The notes under the pieces: generated by a model
What the model was told of the DNA's origin: nothing
The model's database searches: none
Seen by the model: the letters and a program-made list of their open reading frames with translations, nothing else
Program-made: the position numbers and the translations under genes
Assembly: GCF_004118375.1 (NCBI RefSeq)
Contig: NZ_SDHX01000001.1
Coordinates: 1,553,693 to 1,617,692 of the forward strand
DNA length: 64,000 bases
Source: Oleiharenicola lentus
GTDB lineage: Bacteria > Verrucomicrobiota > Verrucomicrobiia > Opitutales > Opitutaceae
Direction of reading: 5' to 3'
Part shown: positions 53,275-63,600 of the stretch, piece after piece
Layout of the letters: every line of letters begins with the position of its first letter
How positions within the stretch are numbered: position 1 is the stretch's first letter

Positions 53275-56200
53275 TCAACCCACCCAACTCCGGGCGTTGT
53301 AGAACAGCTGCATCCAGGGGCTGTCCTCGCTCCAGTCCTTTGGCGACCAGCTCATGCAGGCGCTGCGGAAGACGCGCTCGGGGTGGGGCATCATGATCGT
53401 GACGCGGCCGGAAGGGGTCGTGAGCGCGGTCATGCCGAAGGGCGAACTGTTCGGGTTCAGCGGATAGACCTCCGTCGGCTGGTGGTGATTGTCCACAAAC
53501 CGGGCGGCAACGAGGCCGGAGGCGCTGAAGGCGGCGGCCGCGGCGGTGTCGGGGAACTCGGCGTAACCCTCGCCGTGGGCGACGGCGATCGGGATGACGG
53601 AGCCTTCCATGCCGCGGAACAGGACGCTCGGGCTCTTCTCGATCTTCAGGGAAACGAACCGGCCCTCGTAGCGCTCGGACTTGTTCTGCACGAAACGAGG
53701 CCAGTGCTCCGCGCCGGGGATAATCGTCTTGAGGTTGCTGACCATCTGGCAGCCGTTGCATACGCCGAGGGCAAAGGCGTCCTCGCGGGCGAAGAAGGCG
53801 GCAAACTCGGAGCGGGCGCGGTCGTTGAAGAGCGCGCTCTTGGCCCAGCCTTCGCCGGCGCCGAGCACGTCGCCGTAGCTGAAACCGCCGCAGGCCGCGA
53901 GGCCGCGGAAGTCCTTGAGCGAGACGCGGCCGGCGAGGATGTCCGTCATGTGGACATCCACCGCGCGGAAGCCGGCGCGGGTGAAGGCCGCGGCCATCTC
54001 GACCTCGCCGTTCACGCCCTGCTCGCGAAGGATCGCAACCTTGGGCGGAGAAACCTGAGACCTGAGACCTGAAACCTGAGTGGCGGCGGCCTTGATATCG
54101 AAAGTGACAACCGGACGGATGCCGGGATTCTTCGGGTCGAGTCGGACCTGGTGTTCCTGCTCGGCGTGCGCGGGGTTGTCGCGCAAGGTGGCGATGCGAC
54201 GCGTGACGTCGGACCAGATGGCGCGGAGGGCGAAGAGGTTTTCCTCGACGAGCACCTCGCCATTCTGGGTGACGCGGAACGAGTGGTCGGGGTTGAGCGT
54301 GCCGAGCCGCGAAACACATGCTTTCAGGCCGTGCGAGCGGAAGGCGAGCAGCACGTCGTCGAGGTCCGACTCGCGGACTTGCACGACGGCGCCGAGTTCC
54401 TCGTTGAAGAGGGCGGCGAACGGCTCGTGCAGGTGTGGAATCTCGAGGCTCACCCCGGTGTGGCCGGCGAAGGCCATCTCGACGGCGGTGGCGAGCAGGC
54501 CGCCGTCGGAGCGGTCGTGGTAGGCGAGGAGCTTTTGTTCGCGGCCGAGCTGCTGGATGACGTTCCAGAAATTCTTCAGGTCTGTCGCGCTGTCCACGTC
54601 AGGCGTGGCTTCGCCCATCTGCGAGACGACCTGGGCGAGGATCGAACCGCCGAGACGGTTCTTTCCGCGGCCAAGGTCGATGAGCAGGAGGACGGTCTCG
54701 TCGAGCTGCTGCAGCTGCGGCGTGAGCGTGAGCCGGATGTCGGTGACGGGCGAGAACGCGGAGACAATGAGCGAAATCGGGGCGGTGATGCGTTTCTGCT
54801 GCTCACCGTCCTTCCAGACGGTGCTCATGCTCATCGAGTCCTTGCCGACGGGGATCGTGATGCCAAGGGCGGGGCAGAGTTCCATACCGACGGCCTGCAC
54901 GGCGGCGTAGAGGTCGGCGGCGTCACCGGGGACCGCGGGCGCGGCCATCCAGTTGGCGCTCAGGTTGACCTTGCCGAGGTCGCCGATCTGGGCGGCGGCG
55001 AGATTGGTGAGCGCCTCGCCGACGGCGAGGCGGGCCGAGGCGGCGGCGTTGTTGACGGCGACGGGCGTACGTTCGCCCATGGCCATGGCCTCGCCGGTGT
55101 AAACGTCGAAGGTCGCGGCGGTGACCGCGCAGTCGGCGACGGGCACCTGCCAGGGACCGACCATCTGGTCGCGCGCGATCAGGCCGCCGAGCGTGCGGTC
55201 GCCGATGGAGATGAGGAAGGTCTTGTCGGCGACGGCCGGGTGCGAGAGCACGCGGCGGACGGCTTCCTTAAGGGTCAGATCGCGGAGATCGAGCGGCTGC
55301 TGCGGACGCGGGAGGGAGGATTCCTTCCGATGCATGCGCGGCGGTTTACCGAGCAGGACCTCGAGCGGCAGGTCGATGGGCGTGTTCTTGAAATGCGGAT
55401 CTTCGACGACGAGTTTCTTTTCTTCGGTCGCCTCGCCGACGATGGCGTAGGGCGCGCGCTCGCGGGCGCAGAGAGCCTTGAAGGTCTCGATGCGGTCGGC
55501 CGGGATGGCGAGGACGTAGCGCTCCTGCGACTCGTTGCACCAGAGTTCGAGCGGGGACATGCCCGGCTCGTCGTTGGGGAGCTTGCGCAGGTCGAATTTG
55601 CCGCCGCGGCCACCGTCGTTGACGAGCTCCGGCAGGGCGTTCGACACGCCGCCGGCACCGACGTCGTGGATAAAGGCGATGGGGTTGTCGGCGCCGAGCG
55701 CCCAGCAACGGTCGATGACCTCCTGGCAGCGGCGTTCCATTTCGGCGTTGTCACGCTGCACGCTGGCGAAGTCGAGGTCCTCACTGCCGTGACCGCTGGC
55801 CATGGAGCTGGCTGCGCCGCCGCCGAGGCCGATGAGCATGGCGGGGCCACCAAGCACGACGAGTTTGTCGCCCGGGTTGATCGCGCCTTTCTGGACATGG
55901 TCGCCGCGGATGTTGCCGAGGCCGCCGGCGAGCATGATGGGCTTGTGGTAGCCGCGGAGTTCAGAGCCGTTGGCGCCCGGGACCTGCTGCTCGAAGGTGC
56001 GGAAATAGCCGTTGATGGCGGGCCGGCCAAACTCGTTGTTGAACGCGGCGCCGCCGAGCGGGCCCTCGATCATGATGTCGAGCGCGGAGACGATGCGGCC
56101 GGGTTTGCCGAAGTCTTTTTCCCACGGCTGGATCGCGCCGGGAATGCGCAGGTTTGAAACGGAGAATCCAACAAGGCCGGCCTTGGGCTTGCCGCCGCGG

Positions 56201-57192
56201 CCGGTCGCGCCTTCGTCACGGATCTCGCCGCCGGAGCCGGTGGCGGCGCCGGGGAAGGGCGAGATCGCAGTCGGGTGGTTGTGCGTCTCGACCTTGCAGA
56301 GGATGTGGATGTCCTCCTGTGACGAAACGTAGTCGTTGGTGCGCGGATCGGCGTAGAAGCGTCCGCCTTTTGAGCCCACCAGCACGGCGGCGTTGTCCTT
56401 GTAGGCGGACAGGATGCCGTCGCGGTGCAGCTGGTAGGTGTTCTTGATCATCTGGAACAGCGACTTGTCCTTGGCGGAGCCGTCGATATCCCAGGTGGCG
56501 TTGAAGATCTTGTGGCGGCAGTGCTCGGAGTTGGCCTGCGCGAACATCATCAGCTCGATGTCGTGTGGATCGCGGCCGAGTTTGGTGAAGGCGGCGACCA
56601 GGTAGTCGATCTCGTCCTCGGCGAGCGCGAGGCCGAGGTCCTTGTTGGCCGCGACCAGCGCGGCGCGTCCGCCGGCGAGTACGGGCACGCTGGTCATCGG
56701 CTGCGGTTCCTTGTGCCGGAAGAGCGCGGCACAGGCCGGCAGGTCGCCGAAGACCACCTGCGTCATGCGGTCGTAGATTTTCGACTGGAGCTTCTTCAGC
56801 TCCGCGGCGGACAGCGGGGAAAACGGAAAGCGCGACCCCGGCGGATCAATGTCGAAGGTGTAGGCGACGACGCGCTCGATGCGCCGGACGGCGGTGAGGC
56901 CGCAAAGGTGGGCGATGTCGGTGGCTTTGGAGGACCACGGCGAGATGGTGCCGGGCCGTGGGGCCACGATCTGCTCCATGCCCTCCAGTTTCACGGTCGC
57001 GCGGGTGGGGCCGTAGGTCAGGAGTTTTTCCAGCACCGCTTGCTGCGCGGCGCTTAGTTCGCCGTCCACCTCGGCCACATGCACAAAGTCGGCATTGACG
57101 GCCTTCACGGAGAGGCCCGCGGCGACGAGGTCCGCCAAGAGTTTTTGGAGCCGGAAGGAGGAGAGGGCAGGTGAGCCGCGAAGGATCAGCAT
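53275..57192 (-). CDS. purL: Phosphoribosylformylglycinamidine synthase (fused PurL)
   Basis: Fourth step of purine synthesis: FGAR + glutamine + ATP to FGAM. At 1305 residues it is the large one-chain form of Proteobacteria and eukaryotes, not the PurQ-PurL-PurS complex. Domains in order: PurS-like N-terminal (about 1-150), linker, tandem PurM-like synthetase halves (about 200-1030), then a class I glutaminase (about 1045-1305). The glutaminase has its nucleophile Cys in LGVCNGCQM and His-x-Glu in [10 protein letters not shown]. Visible synthetase motifs are [20 protein letters not shown] (20) and [16 protein letters not shown]. The interdomain linker near residue 1040 is encoded by an intergenic-type repeat. 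It diverges from purF-purM. Confidence 0.95.
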   Translation of the reverse strand: MLILRGSPALSSFRLQKLLADLVAAGLSVKAVNADFVHVAEVDGELSAAQQAVLEKLLTYGPTRATVKLEGMEQIVAPRPGTISPWSSKATDIAHLCGLTAVRRIERVVAYTFDIDPPGSRFPFSPLSAAELKKLQSKIYDRMTQVVFGDLPACAALFRHKEPQPMTSVPVLAGGRAALVAANKDLGLALAEDEIDYLVAAFTKLGRDPHDIELMMFAQANSEHCRHKIFNATWDIDGSAKDKSLFQMIKNTYQLHRDGILSAYKDNAAVLVGSKGGRFYADPRTNDYVSSQEDIHILCKVETHNHPTAISPFPGAATGSGGEIRDEGATGRGGKPKAGLVGFSVSNLRIPGAIQPWEKDFGKPGRIVSALDIMIEGPLGGAAFNNEFGRPAINGYFRTFEQQVPGANGSELRGYHKPIMLAGGLGNIRGDHVQKGAINPGDKLVVLGGPAMLIGLGGGAASSMASGHGSEDLDFASVQRDNAEMERRCQEVIDRCWALGADNPIAFIHDVGAGGVSNALPELVNDGGRGGKFDLRKLPNDEPGMSPLELWCNESQERYVLAIPADRIETFKALCARERAPYAIVGEATEEKKLVVEDPHFKNTPIDLPLEVLLGKPPRMHRKESSLPRPQQPLDLRDLTLKEAVRRVLSHPAVADKTFLISIGDRTLGGLIARDQMVGPWQVPVADCAVTAATFDVYTGEAMAMGERTPVAVNNAAASARLAVGEALTNLAAAQIGDLGKVNLSANWMAAPAVPGDAADLYAAVQAVGMELCPALGITIPVGKDSMSMSTVWKDGEQQKRITAPISLIVSAFSPVTDIRLTLTPQLQQLDETVLLLIDLGRGKNRLGGSILAQVVSQMGEATPDVDSATDLKNFWNVIQQLGREQKLLAYHDRSDGGLLATAVEMAFAGHTGVSLEIPHLHEPFAALFNEELGAVVQVRESDLDDVLLAFRSHGLKACVSRLGTLNPDHSFRVTQNGEVLVEENLFALRAIWSDVTRRIATLRDNPAHAEQEHQVRLDPKNPGIRPVVTFDIKAAATQVSGLRSQVSPPKVAILREQGVNGEVEMAAAFTRAGFRAVDVHMTDILAGRVSLKDFRGLAACGGFSYGDVLGAGEGWAKSALFNDRARSEFAAFFAREDAFALGVCNGCQMVSNLKTIIPGAEHWPRFVQNKSERYEGRFVSLKIEKSPSVLFRGMEGSVIPIAVAHGEGYAEFPDTAAAAAFSASGLVAARFVDNHHQPTEVYPLNPNSSPFGMTALTTPSGRVTIMMPHPERVFRSACMSWSPKDWSEDSPWMQLFYNARSWVG
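54050..54080. repeat. GAAACCTGA-family repeat embedded in purL
   Basis: GAAACCTGA is followed by two GACCTGA-type units and AACCTGAG, the same words as the intergenic elements at 8616, 9866 and 10979. On the coding strand it reads [10 protein letters not shown], in the linker between the synthetase and glutaminase domains. It keeps the frame. Confidence 0.75.
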
Positions 57193-57224
57193 GGTCTTAA
57201 AGCGCGATGTTCACAAACGGCCCC

Positions 57225-57230
57225 GGCGCG
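57225..57230 (-). promoter_or_regulatory. Putative -35 element of purL
   Basis: Read on the minus strand this is TTGACG, with a GAACAT box 16 bases downstream as a weak -10, and the purL ATG 17 bases beyond it. The same TTGACG hexamer stands on the + strand before purF. Confidence 0.35.
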
Positions 57231-57250
57231 TCAAGCGGGGTAACGGGCAT

Positions 57251-57272
57251 ACCCGCACAGCCGCGGGTTTTT
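57251..57272 (+). terminator. Terminator-like hairpin in the purL-purF intergenic region
   Basis: ACCCGC / GCGGGT pair around a 6-base loop, followed directly by TTTTT on the + strand. No + strand gene ends here, and it lies 178 bases before purF. It could stop transcription running out from opposite purL, or act as an attenuator if a promoter lies upstream of it. Confidence 0.5.
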
Positions 57273-57325
57273 GCAGGGTTCTCGGCAGTTTCCGAGTCAC
57301 TTCCGCGGGCAAACCGAGAAAGCCG

Positions 57326-57355
57326 TTGACGAGTGCCGGGCTCTGGGCTGATAGA
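57326..57355 (+). promoter_or_regulatory. Putative promoter of purF-purM
   Basis: TTGACG (57326) is a good -35. A weak GATAGA follows 18 bases later (57350). The purF start lies about 95 bases downstream, leaving a leader. The prediction rests mainly on the -35. Confidence 0.35.
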
Positions 57356-57449
57356 AGGTCTTTAATGCCGTGACGCGCAGAACCGACCACTCCAGTTCCC
57401 TCTCAATACCGGCCGGGTGCAGTGTAACCAGCGACAGGAGGGAGCGGGC

Positions 57450-59363
57450 ATGAGCGAGTTCATCTCCCACGAATGCGGCGTGGCGCTGGTGCGGCTGAAA
57501 AAGCCGCTGGCCTACTACCAGGAGAAATACGGCACCCCGCTCTGGGGCTTCAACCAGCTCTTCCTGCTCATGGAGAAGCAGCACAACCGCGGCCAGGACG
57601 GCGCCGGCGTGGCCTGCGTGAAGTTCGACGTCCCGGCCGGCGAGCCCTACATGTTCCGCGAGCGCAACGTCGAGACCAACCCCCTCGACAAGATTTTCCA
57701 GTCGCTGCTCGCCCGCTACAACCAGCTCGTCGCCGAGGGCGCCGTGCTGCCGGAGTTTCCCGAAACCGCGCGCAAGAAGTTCGATTTCTGCGGCGAGCTC
57801 TACCTCGGCCACCTGCGTTACGGCACTTCGGGCGGCTACAACCTGAGTTCCTGTCATCCGTTTTTCCGCCGCAGCTCCTGGCCGACCCGCAACGTGATGC
57901 TCGCGGGCAACTTCAACCTGACCAACACGCACGAGCTGAACGACAGCCTCATCGCGATCGGCCAGCACCCGATCTTCGCCACCGACACGCAGGCCATCCT
58001 CGAGCGCATCGGGTTCTGCCTCGACGACGAGCACGAGCGCCTGTTCCGCGAGCTCCGCACGCAGGGATTGCCCGGCGACGAGATTTCCCGCCGCATCAAC
58101 GCCGAGCTCGACCCGGCCCGCGTGCTGCGCGAGGCCTCGGCGAACTGGGACGGTGGTTACGCGCTGGTTGGCGCGCTGGGCAACGGCGACGGTTTCGTTT
58201 TCCGCGACCCGTCCGGCATCCGGCCCTGCCACTGGTTTGAGAACGACGAGGTCGTGGCCTTCGCCTCCGAGCGTGCGCCGCTTTGCACGGTGTTCGATCT
58301 CGAGGCGGCGGACGTGCGCGAGGTCGAGCCCGGCTGCGCCGTGATCATGAAGAAGGCCGGCAGCGTTACCGTGGAGCGCATCAAGGCGGCCCTGCCCAAG
58401 ACGCAGTGCACCTTCGAGCGCATCTATTTTTCGCGCGGCAACGACGCCGACATCTACCGCGAGCGCAAGGCCCTCGGCGCCGGCCTCGCCGACAAGATCT
58501 GGAAGTCCATCGGCGGCGACCTGGAGAATTCCGTCTTCAGCTTCATCCCCAACACCGCCGAGGTGGCCTACTTTGGCCTGATGAGCGAGCTGCGCTTCCG
58601 CCGCCGGGCCGAGGTGAAGCAGACCCTGCTCGACGCGGCGAAGGCCGGCCGGATCACCGAGGCGCTGATCGACGACCTGATTCTCTACAATTGGCCGCGC
58701 GGCGAGAAGATCGTCAGCAAGGACGTGAAGCTGCGCACCTTCATCAGCCAGGAGAAGTCGCGCAACAATCTGGCTTCGCTCGTTTACGACGTCACCTACG
58801 GCATCGTCCAGCCGAAGGACCACCTTGTGTGCGTGGACGACTCGATCGTGCGCGGCACAACGCTGCGCCGGTCCATCCTGCGCATCCTGAAGCGGCTCAA
58901 TCCGAAGAAGATCATCATCGCCTCCACCGCGCCGCAGATCCGCTACCCCGACTGCTACGGCATCGACATGTCCGAGATCGGCAAGTTCATCGCCTTCGAG
59001 GCCGCCGTGTCACTGCTCAAGGAGCGCGGGCAGGGTGCGCTCATCGAGGAGGTTTACCGCCTCTGTCGCGAGGAGCTGAAGAATCCCGGCAAGTCGCCGG
59101 TGAACCAGGTGAAGAAAATCTACGAGCCCTTTGCCGACGAGGAGCTTTCCCGCCGGATCACCGAGCTGGTGTCGCCCAAGCCGAACGGCTGGAAGGGCGA
59201 GATCGAGATCATCTTCCAGTCCGTCGAGGCGCTGCACCGCGCGCTGCCGAACCACAGCGGCGACTGGTATTTCACCGGCAACTACCCGACCCCCGGCGGC
59301 TACCGCGTCGTGAACCAGGCTTTCGTGAACTACTTTGAAAAGGCCGAGGGCCGCTCCTACTGA
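57450..59363 (+). CDS. purF: Amidophosphoribosyltransferase
   Basis: First committed step of purine synthesis: PRPP + glutamine to phosphoribosylamine. 637 residues, the long form also seen in Bacteroidetes. The N-terminal Ntn glutaminase has Cys9 as nucleophile in HECGVALVRL, behind an eight-residue propeptide (MSEFISHE) that must be cleaved off. The phosphoribosyltransferase part carries the PRPP loop VCVDDSIVRGTTLRRS near residue 465. The ATG is supported by an AGGAGGGAG site 5-6 bases upstream; the longer frame adds 11 non-conserved residues. purM overlaps its stop by one base (TGATG), so the two are coupled. purL lies divergently upstream. Confidence 0.93.
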   Translation: MSEFISHECGVALVRLKKPLAYYQEKYGTPLWGFNQLFLLMEKQHNRGQDGAGVACVKFDVPAGEPYMFRERNVETNPLDKIFQSLLARYNQLVAEGAVLPEFPETARKKFDFCGELYLGHLRYGTSGGYNLSSCHPFFRRSSWPTRNVMLAGNFNLTNTHELNDSLIAIGQHPIFATDTQAILERIGFCLDDEHERLFRELRTQGLPGDEISRRINAELDPARVLREASANWDGGYALVGALGNGDGFVFRDPSGIRPCHWFENDEVVAFASERAPLCTVFDLEAADVREVEPGCAVIMKKAGSVTVERIKAALPKTQCTFERIYFSRGNDADIYRERKALGAGLADKIWKSIGGDLENSVFSFIPNTAEVAYFGLMSELRFRRRAEVKQTLLDAAKAGRITEALIDDLILYNWPRGEKIVSKDVKLRTFISQEKSRNNLASLVYDVTYGIVQPKDHLVCVDDSIVRGTTLRRSILRILKRLNPKKIIIASTAPQIRYPDCYGIDMSEIGKFIAFEAAVSLLKERGQGALIEEVYRLCREELKNPGKSPVNQVKKIYEPFADEELSRRITELVSPKPNGWKGEIEIIFQSVEALHRALPNHSGDWYFTGNYPTPGGYRVVNQAFVNYFEKAEGRSY

Positions 59364-60469
59364 TGTCCCTTTCCTACGAATCCTCCGGCGTCCGTTACGA
59401 CCAGCTCGACGCGTTCAAACGCGCCTGCCAGCAGGCCGCCCGCGGCACCAGCAACGAACTCGCCGCGCACGGTTACGCCGAACCCGCCACGACCCGCGGC
59501 GAGAGCGCCTACCTCATCGAAGCCGGCGACCATTTCCTGGCGCACGTTGAGGAGGGTCTCGGCACCAAGAACCTCGTGGCCGACGTGGTCTATGCGCAGA
59601 CCGGGAAGAATTTCTACCGCGAGATCGCCATCGACACGGTTGCGACGATCGTGAACGACCTGATCACCTGCGGCGCGCGCCCGATCTCGGTCGCCATGCA
59701 CGCGGCGGTGGGCGCTTCCGAGTGGTTCACGGACGCCAAGCGCATGCAGGCGCTCGTGGACGGCTGGGCCGAAGGGTGCCACCGCGCCGGCGCGGTGTGG
59801 GGCGGGGGCGAGACGCCCACGCTCAAGGGCATCGTCCATCCCGACGCCATCGTGCTCGCCGGCTCGGCCATCGGCAGAATCGCGCCGAAGTCGCAGCGCA
59901 TCACCGGCGAGGTGAAGGACGGCGATGCGATCATCTTCCTCGCTTCGACCGGCGTGCAGACCAACGGCCTCAGCCTTTGCCGCCTCATCGCGGAGAAACT
60001 CCCCGCCGGTTACCAAACACCGATTGGGCACGGTGACGCCCGCACCTACGGCGAAGCGTTGCTCGCGGCGTCGGCCATCTACGTGGACTTCGTGGTGAAG
60101 TGCCAGCAGGCCGGCGTGAAGCTCAACTACGTCTCGCACGTCACCGGTCACGGCTGGCGCAAGCTGATGCGGCTGGAGGAGCCGTTCGTTTACGAGATCA
60201 CCGAGCCGCGGCCGATCCCGGCGCTGTTCAAATTCCTCATGGAGGCCGGCCCGATCGACCTGCGCGAGGCTTACGCGACCTTCAACATGGGCGTGGGTTT
60301 CGCGGCTTATGTTTCCCCCGCGGCCGTCGAGGCCACGCTCGCCGCGGCCAAGGCCGCCGGGCACGATGCTTGGGTCGCCGGAAAGGTTCGCAAGGACGGC
60401 AGCCGCAAGGCGGTCGTCATCCCGTCGCTTGGCCTCGACTACTCGGGCGAGACGTTGCAGGTGCGCTGA
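59363..60469 (+). CDS. purM: Phosphoribosylformylglycinamidine cyclo-ligase (AIR synthase)
   Basis: Fifth step of purine synthesis: FGAM + ATP to AIR, directly after PurL. 368 residues against about 345 in Escherichia coli. The family layout is present: SYESSGVRYDQLDAFKRA, a GTKN segment (EEGLGTKNLVADVV), an ND-x-x-x-CGARPI strand (VNDLITCGARPISV), GGGETPTL and VQTNGLSLCRLI. The N-terminal consensus YxxAGVDI is altered to YESSGVRY, so it is a divergent PurM. The start overlaps the purF stop. The grouping with purF and purL supports the role. Confidence 0.82.
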   Translation: MSLSYESSGVRYDQLDAFKRACQQAARGTSNELAAHGYAEPATTRGESAYLIEAGDHFLAHVEEGLGTKNLVADVVYAQTGKNFYREIAIDTVATIVNDLITCGARPISVAMHAAVGASEWFTDAKRMQALVDGWAEGCHRAGAVWGGGETPTLKGIVHPDAIVLAGSAIGRIAPKSQRITGEVKDGDAIIFLASTGVQTNGLSLCRLIAEKLPAGYQTPIGHGDARTYGEALLAASAIYVDFVVKCQQAGVKLNYVSHVTGHGWRKLMRLEEPFVYEITEPRPIPALFKFLMEAGPIDLREAYATFNMGVGFAAYVSPAAVEATLAAAKAAGHDAWVAGKVRKDGSRKAVVIPSLGLDYSGETLQVR

Positions 60470-60609
60470 TAATCGTCTGGTCCAAAGCATCTTCGGGAAT
60501 ATTCCCCCATCGTTAGAACTTGGAGCCCCGGCTGATCGGCCAGTGTGAACTGTGGCGCAAAGCATCTGTTTGGGATTGGCTGCCAGACTCCTGCGTCCAA
60601 ACTGGCCGC

Positions 60610-63600
60610 ATGTCTCGCTGGATTCGCCTCCTCGCTGCGCTGCTGTTGATTGCCGTCGGTGGTTCGTTGCGCGCACAAATTATCCTGGTCAATGGCACCA
60701 CCTACACCGGCCAGTCGCTCAACGACAGCATCCAGCTCAACGCGAGCACCACGGCGACCTTCACCGGCGGCACGACCTTCACCGGCCCCAACGCGACCTT
60801 TGGCAACAGTGCGGGGCTTTATTGGCAACAGGGCGGCTCATTGACCGGCAAGACCTTCTCTCTCGGCAGCAGTGCCTACGTTTATGTGCAGGGTACGGGC
60901 AACAGCCTGACGCTCAATTCCACGACGCTGACCACGGGCAACGGTGCTTATTTCTACCTGACCGGGGCGAATACAGCCCTGACGCTGGACGCCAGCACGA
61001 CCATGACCGGCGGCATCTCGCTCTACAGCGATGGCAACACCGGCACGGCCATCACAAACCAGGGCACGCTGACACACAACGTTGGCAGTGGTTCGATCTA
61101 TGCGGCGAACTTCACTAACTCCGGCACGATCTCGGCGACGGGCGGCACCTACCTTTATCTGGGTTACCCGAGTGCCAGCTACAATTCCACGAACACCGGA
61201 ACGGTGACTTCAAACGGTTCCGGCACTTATGTCTATCTGCGCGGCAACTTCGACAACAACGGGACGTTGACCGCGCAGAACAGCGGCAACCTGCTGTTCG
61301 ACGGCAACAACACGACGGCCAACCTCGGCAACGTCGTCCTCGCCAGCGGAGGGCACGCCCTGCTCAACGGCACGATCGACAACACTTCGGCTACCCTGAC
61401 GGCCCCGACGGGCGGCGCCTACGAGCTTTACGGCGGCACGATCACCGGTGGCACCATCGCCAGCGGAGCGCTCAGCTTCACCGGTTCGGGCGGTTATCTT
61501 AGCGGTGCCACGCTCAACGGCGACTTGACCGTGGGCAACAGCGCCTATGTGCGGTTGACCAACAACGCGAGTTTCACGGGCACGAACGTGAGTCTGGGCA
61601 ACAGCGCGGGTCTCTACTGGCAGCAGAGTGGCACCTTGACGAATCACACGTTTTCCCTCGGCAACAGCGGTTACGTTTATGTGCAGGGTACGGGCAACAG
61701 CCTGACGCTCAACTCCTCGACGCTGACCACGGGCAACGGATCTTACTTTTATCTGAGCGGGGCGAACACCAGCCTGACGCTGGGAACTGGCACGACGATG
61801 ACGGGCGGCATTTCGCTCTACAGTGATGGCAGTGCCGGCACGGCCATCACGAATCAGGGCACGCTGACGCACAACCTTGGCAGCGGTTCGATCTACGCGG
61901 CCAATTTCACCAACGCCGGCACGATTACGGCGACCGGTGGAGCCTACCTTTACCTCGGATACCCGAGTGCCGGATACAACACGACGAACACCGGATCGGT
62001 GATCGCGGATGGCTCCGGCACTTACGTCTATCTGCGCGGCAACTTCGACAACAACGGGACGCTGACGGCGCAGAACAGCGGCAACCTGCTGTTCGACGGC
62101 AGCAACACGTCGGCCAACCTGGGCAACGTCACCCTCACGGGCGGCGGCCGAGCCTTGCTCAATGGCACGATCGACAACACCTCGGCCACGCTGACGGCAC
62201 CGACAGGCGGCGCTTACGAGCTTTACGGCGGCACGATCTCGGGCGGCACGATTGCCAGCGGCGCGCTCTCGTTCACCAGTTCGGGTGGTTACCTCAGCGG
62301 CACCACGCTCAACGGCAATTTGACCGTGGGCAACAGCGCCTATGTGCGCTTCACCAACAACGCGAGTTTCACGGGCACGATTGTCAATTTGGGCAACAGC
62401 GCGGGTCTCTACTGGCAGCAGAGTGGCACGTTGGCGAACCACACGTTTTCCCTCGGCAATAGCGGTTACGTTTATGTGCAGGGGACGGGCAACAGCCTGA
62501 CGCTAAACTCCTCGACCCTGACCACGGGCAACGGTGCCTATTTCTATCTGAGCGGGGCGAATACCGCCCTCACGTTGGACATCACTACGGCGATGACGGG
62601 CGGCATCTCGCTCTACAGTGATGGCAGTGCCGGCACGGCCATCACGAACCAGGGCACGCTGACGCACAACCTAGGCAGCGGCTCGATCTACGCGGCGAAC
62701 TTCACGAACGCCGGCACGATTACGGCGACGGGTGCCAGTTACCTTTACCTGGGTTACCCGAGTGCCGGATACAATACGACGAACACGGGATCGGTGATCG
62801 CGGATGGCTCCGGCACTTACGTCTACCTGCGCGGCAACTTCGACAACAACGGGACGCTGACGGCGCAGAACAGCGGCAACCTGCTGTTCGACGGCAGCAA
62901 CACGTCGGCCAACCTGGGCAACGTCACCCTCACGGGCGGCGGCCGAGCCTTGCTCAATGGCACGATCGACAACACCTCGGCCACGCTGACGGCACCGACA
63001 GGCGGCGCCTACGAGCTCTACGGCGGCACGATCACCGGTGGCACCATCGCCAGCGGGGCGCTTGGCTTCACCAGCTCGGGCGGTTACCTCAGCGGGGCAA
63101 GTGTCACCGGGGATCTCAATCTGTCCACCGTGAGCAGCTACGTGCGTTTCACCAACGCTGCGAACTTCACGGGCGCCAATGCCACGTTTGCCAACAGCGC
63201 GGGCCTCTACTGGCAGCAGGTGGGCACGCTGACGGGCAAAAGCATCACGCTGGGCAACGGCGCCTACCTCTACGTGAGCGGGGCCAACAATGCGCTGACC
63301 TTGGACAGTGCGACGACGGTGACGGGGGATGTGAGCATCTATTCGGATGGCAGCGCGAACACGGCGATCACCAATCAGGGCACCCTGACGCACAATGTCG
63401 GGTCCGGCCAGATCTACGCCAGCAACTTCACCAACGCGGGCACGATCACCGCGTCAGCGGGCACCTATCTTTATCTGGGTTATCCGAGTGCCGGCTACAA
63501 CTCGACGAACACGGGCGCGGTGACCGCGGACGGTTCGGGTACCTTTGTTTATCTGCGGGGCAACTTTGACAACAACGGCACGCTGACCGCTCAGAACAGC

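Noticed and set aside
60495-60506. Perfect 12-bp palindrome GGGAATATTCCC between purM and the repeat protein gene
   Set aside because: A single short palindrome without a T-run or partner copy cannot be given a function; a 10-base CAAAGCATCT repeat nearby is also too short to call.
61210-63393. Minus-strand frames within the repeat protein gene
   Set aside because: They repeat because the coding repeat does. The + strand frame has a signal peptide and runs unbroken through all units, so it is the real one.
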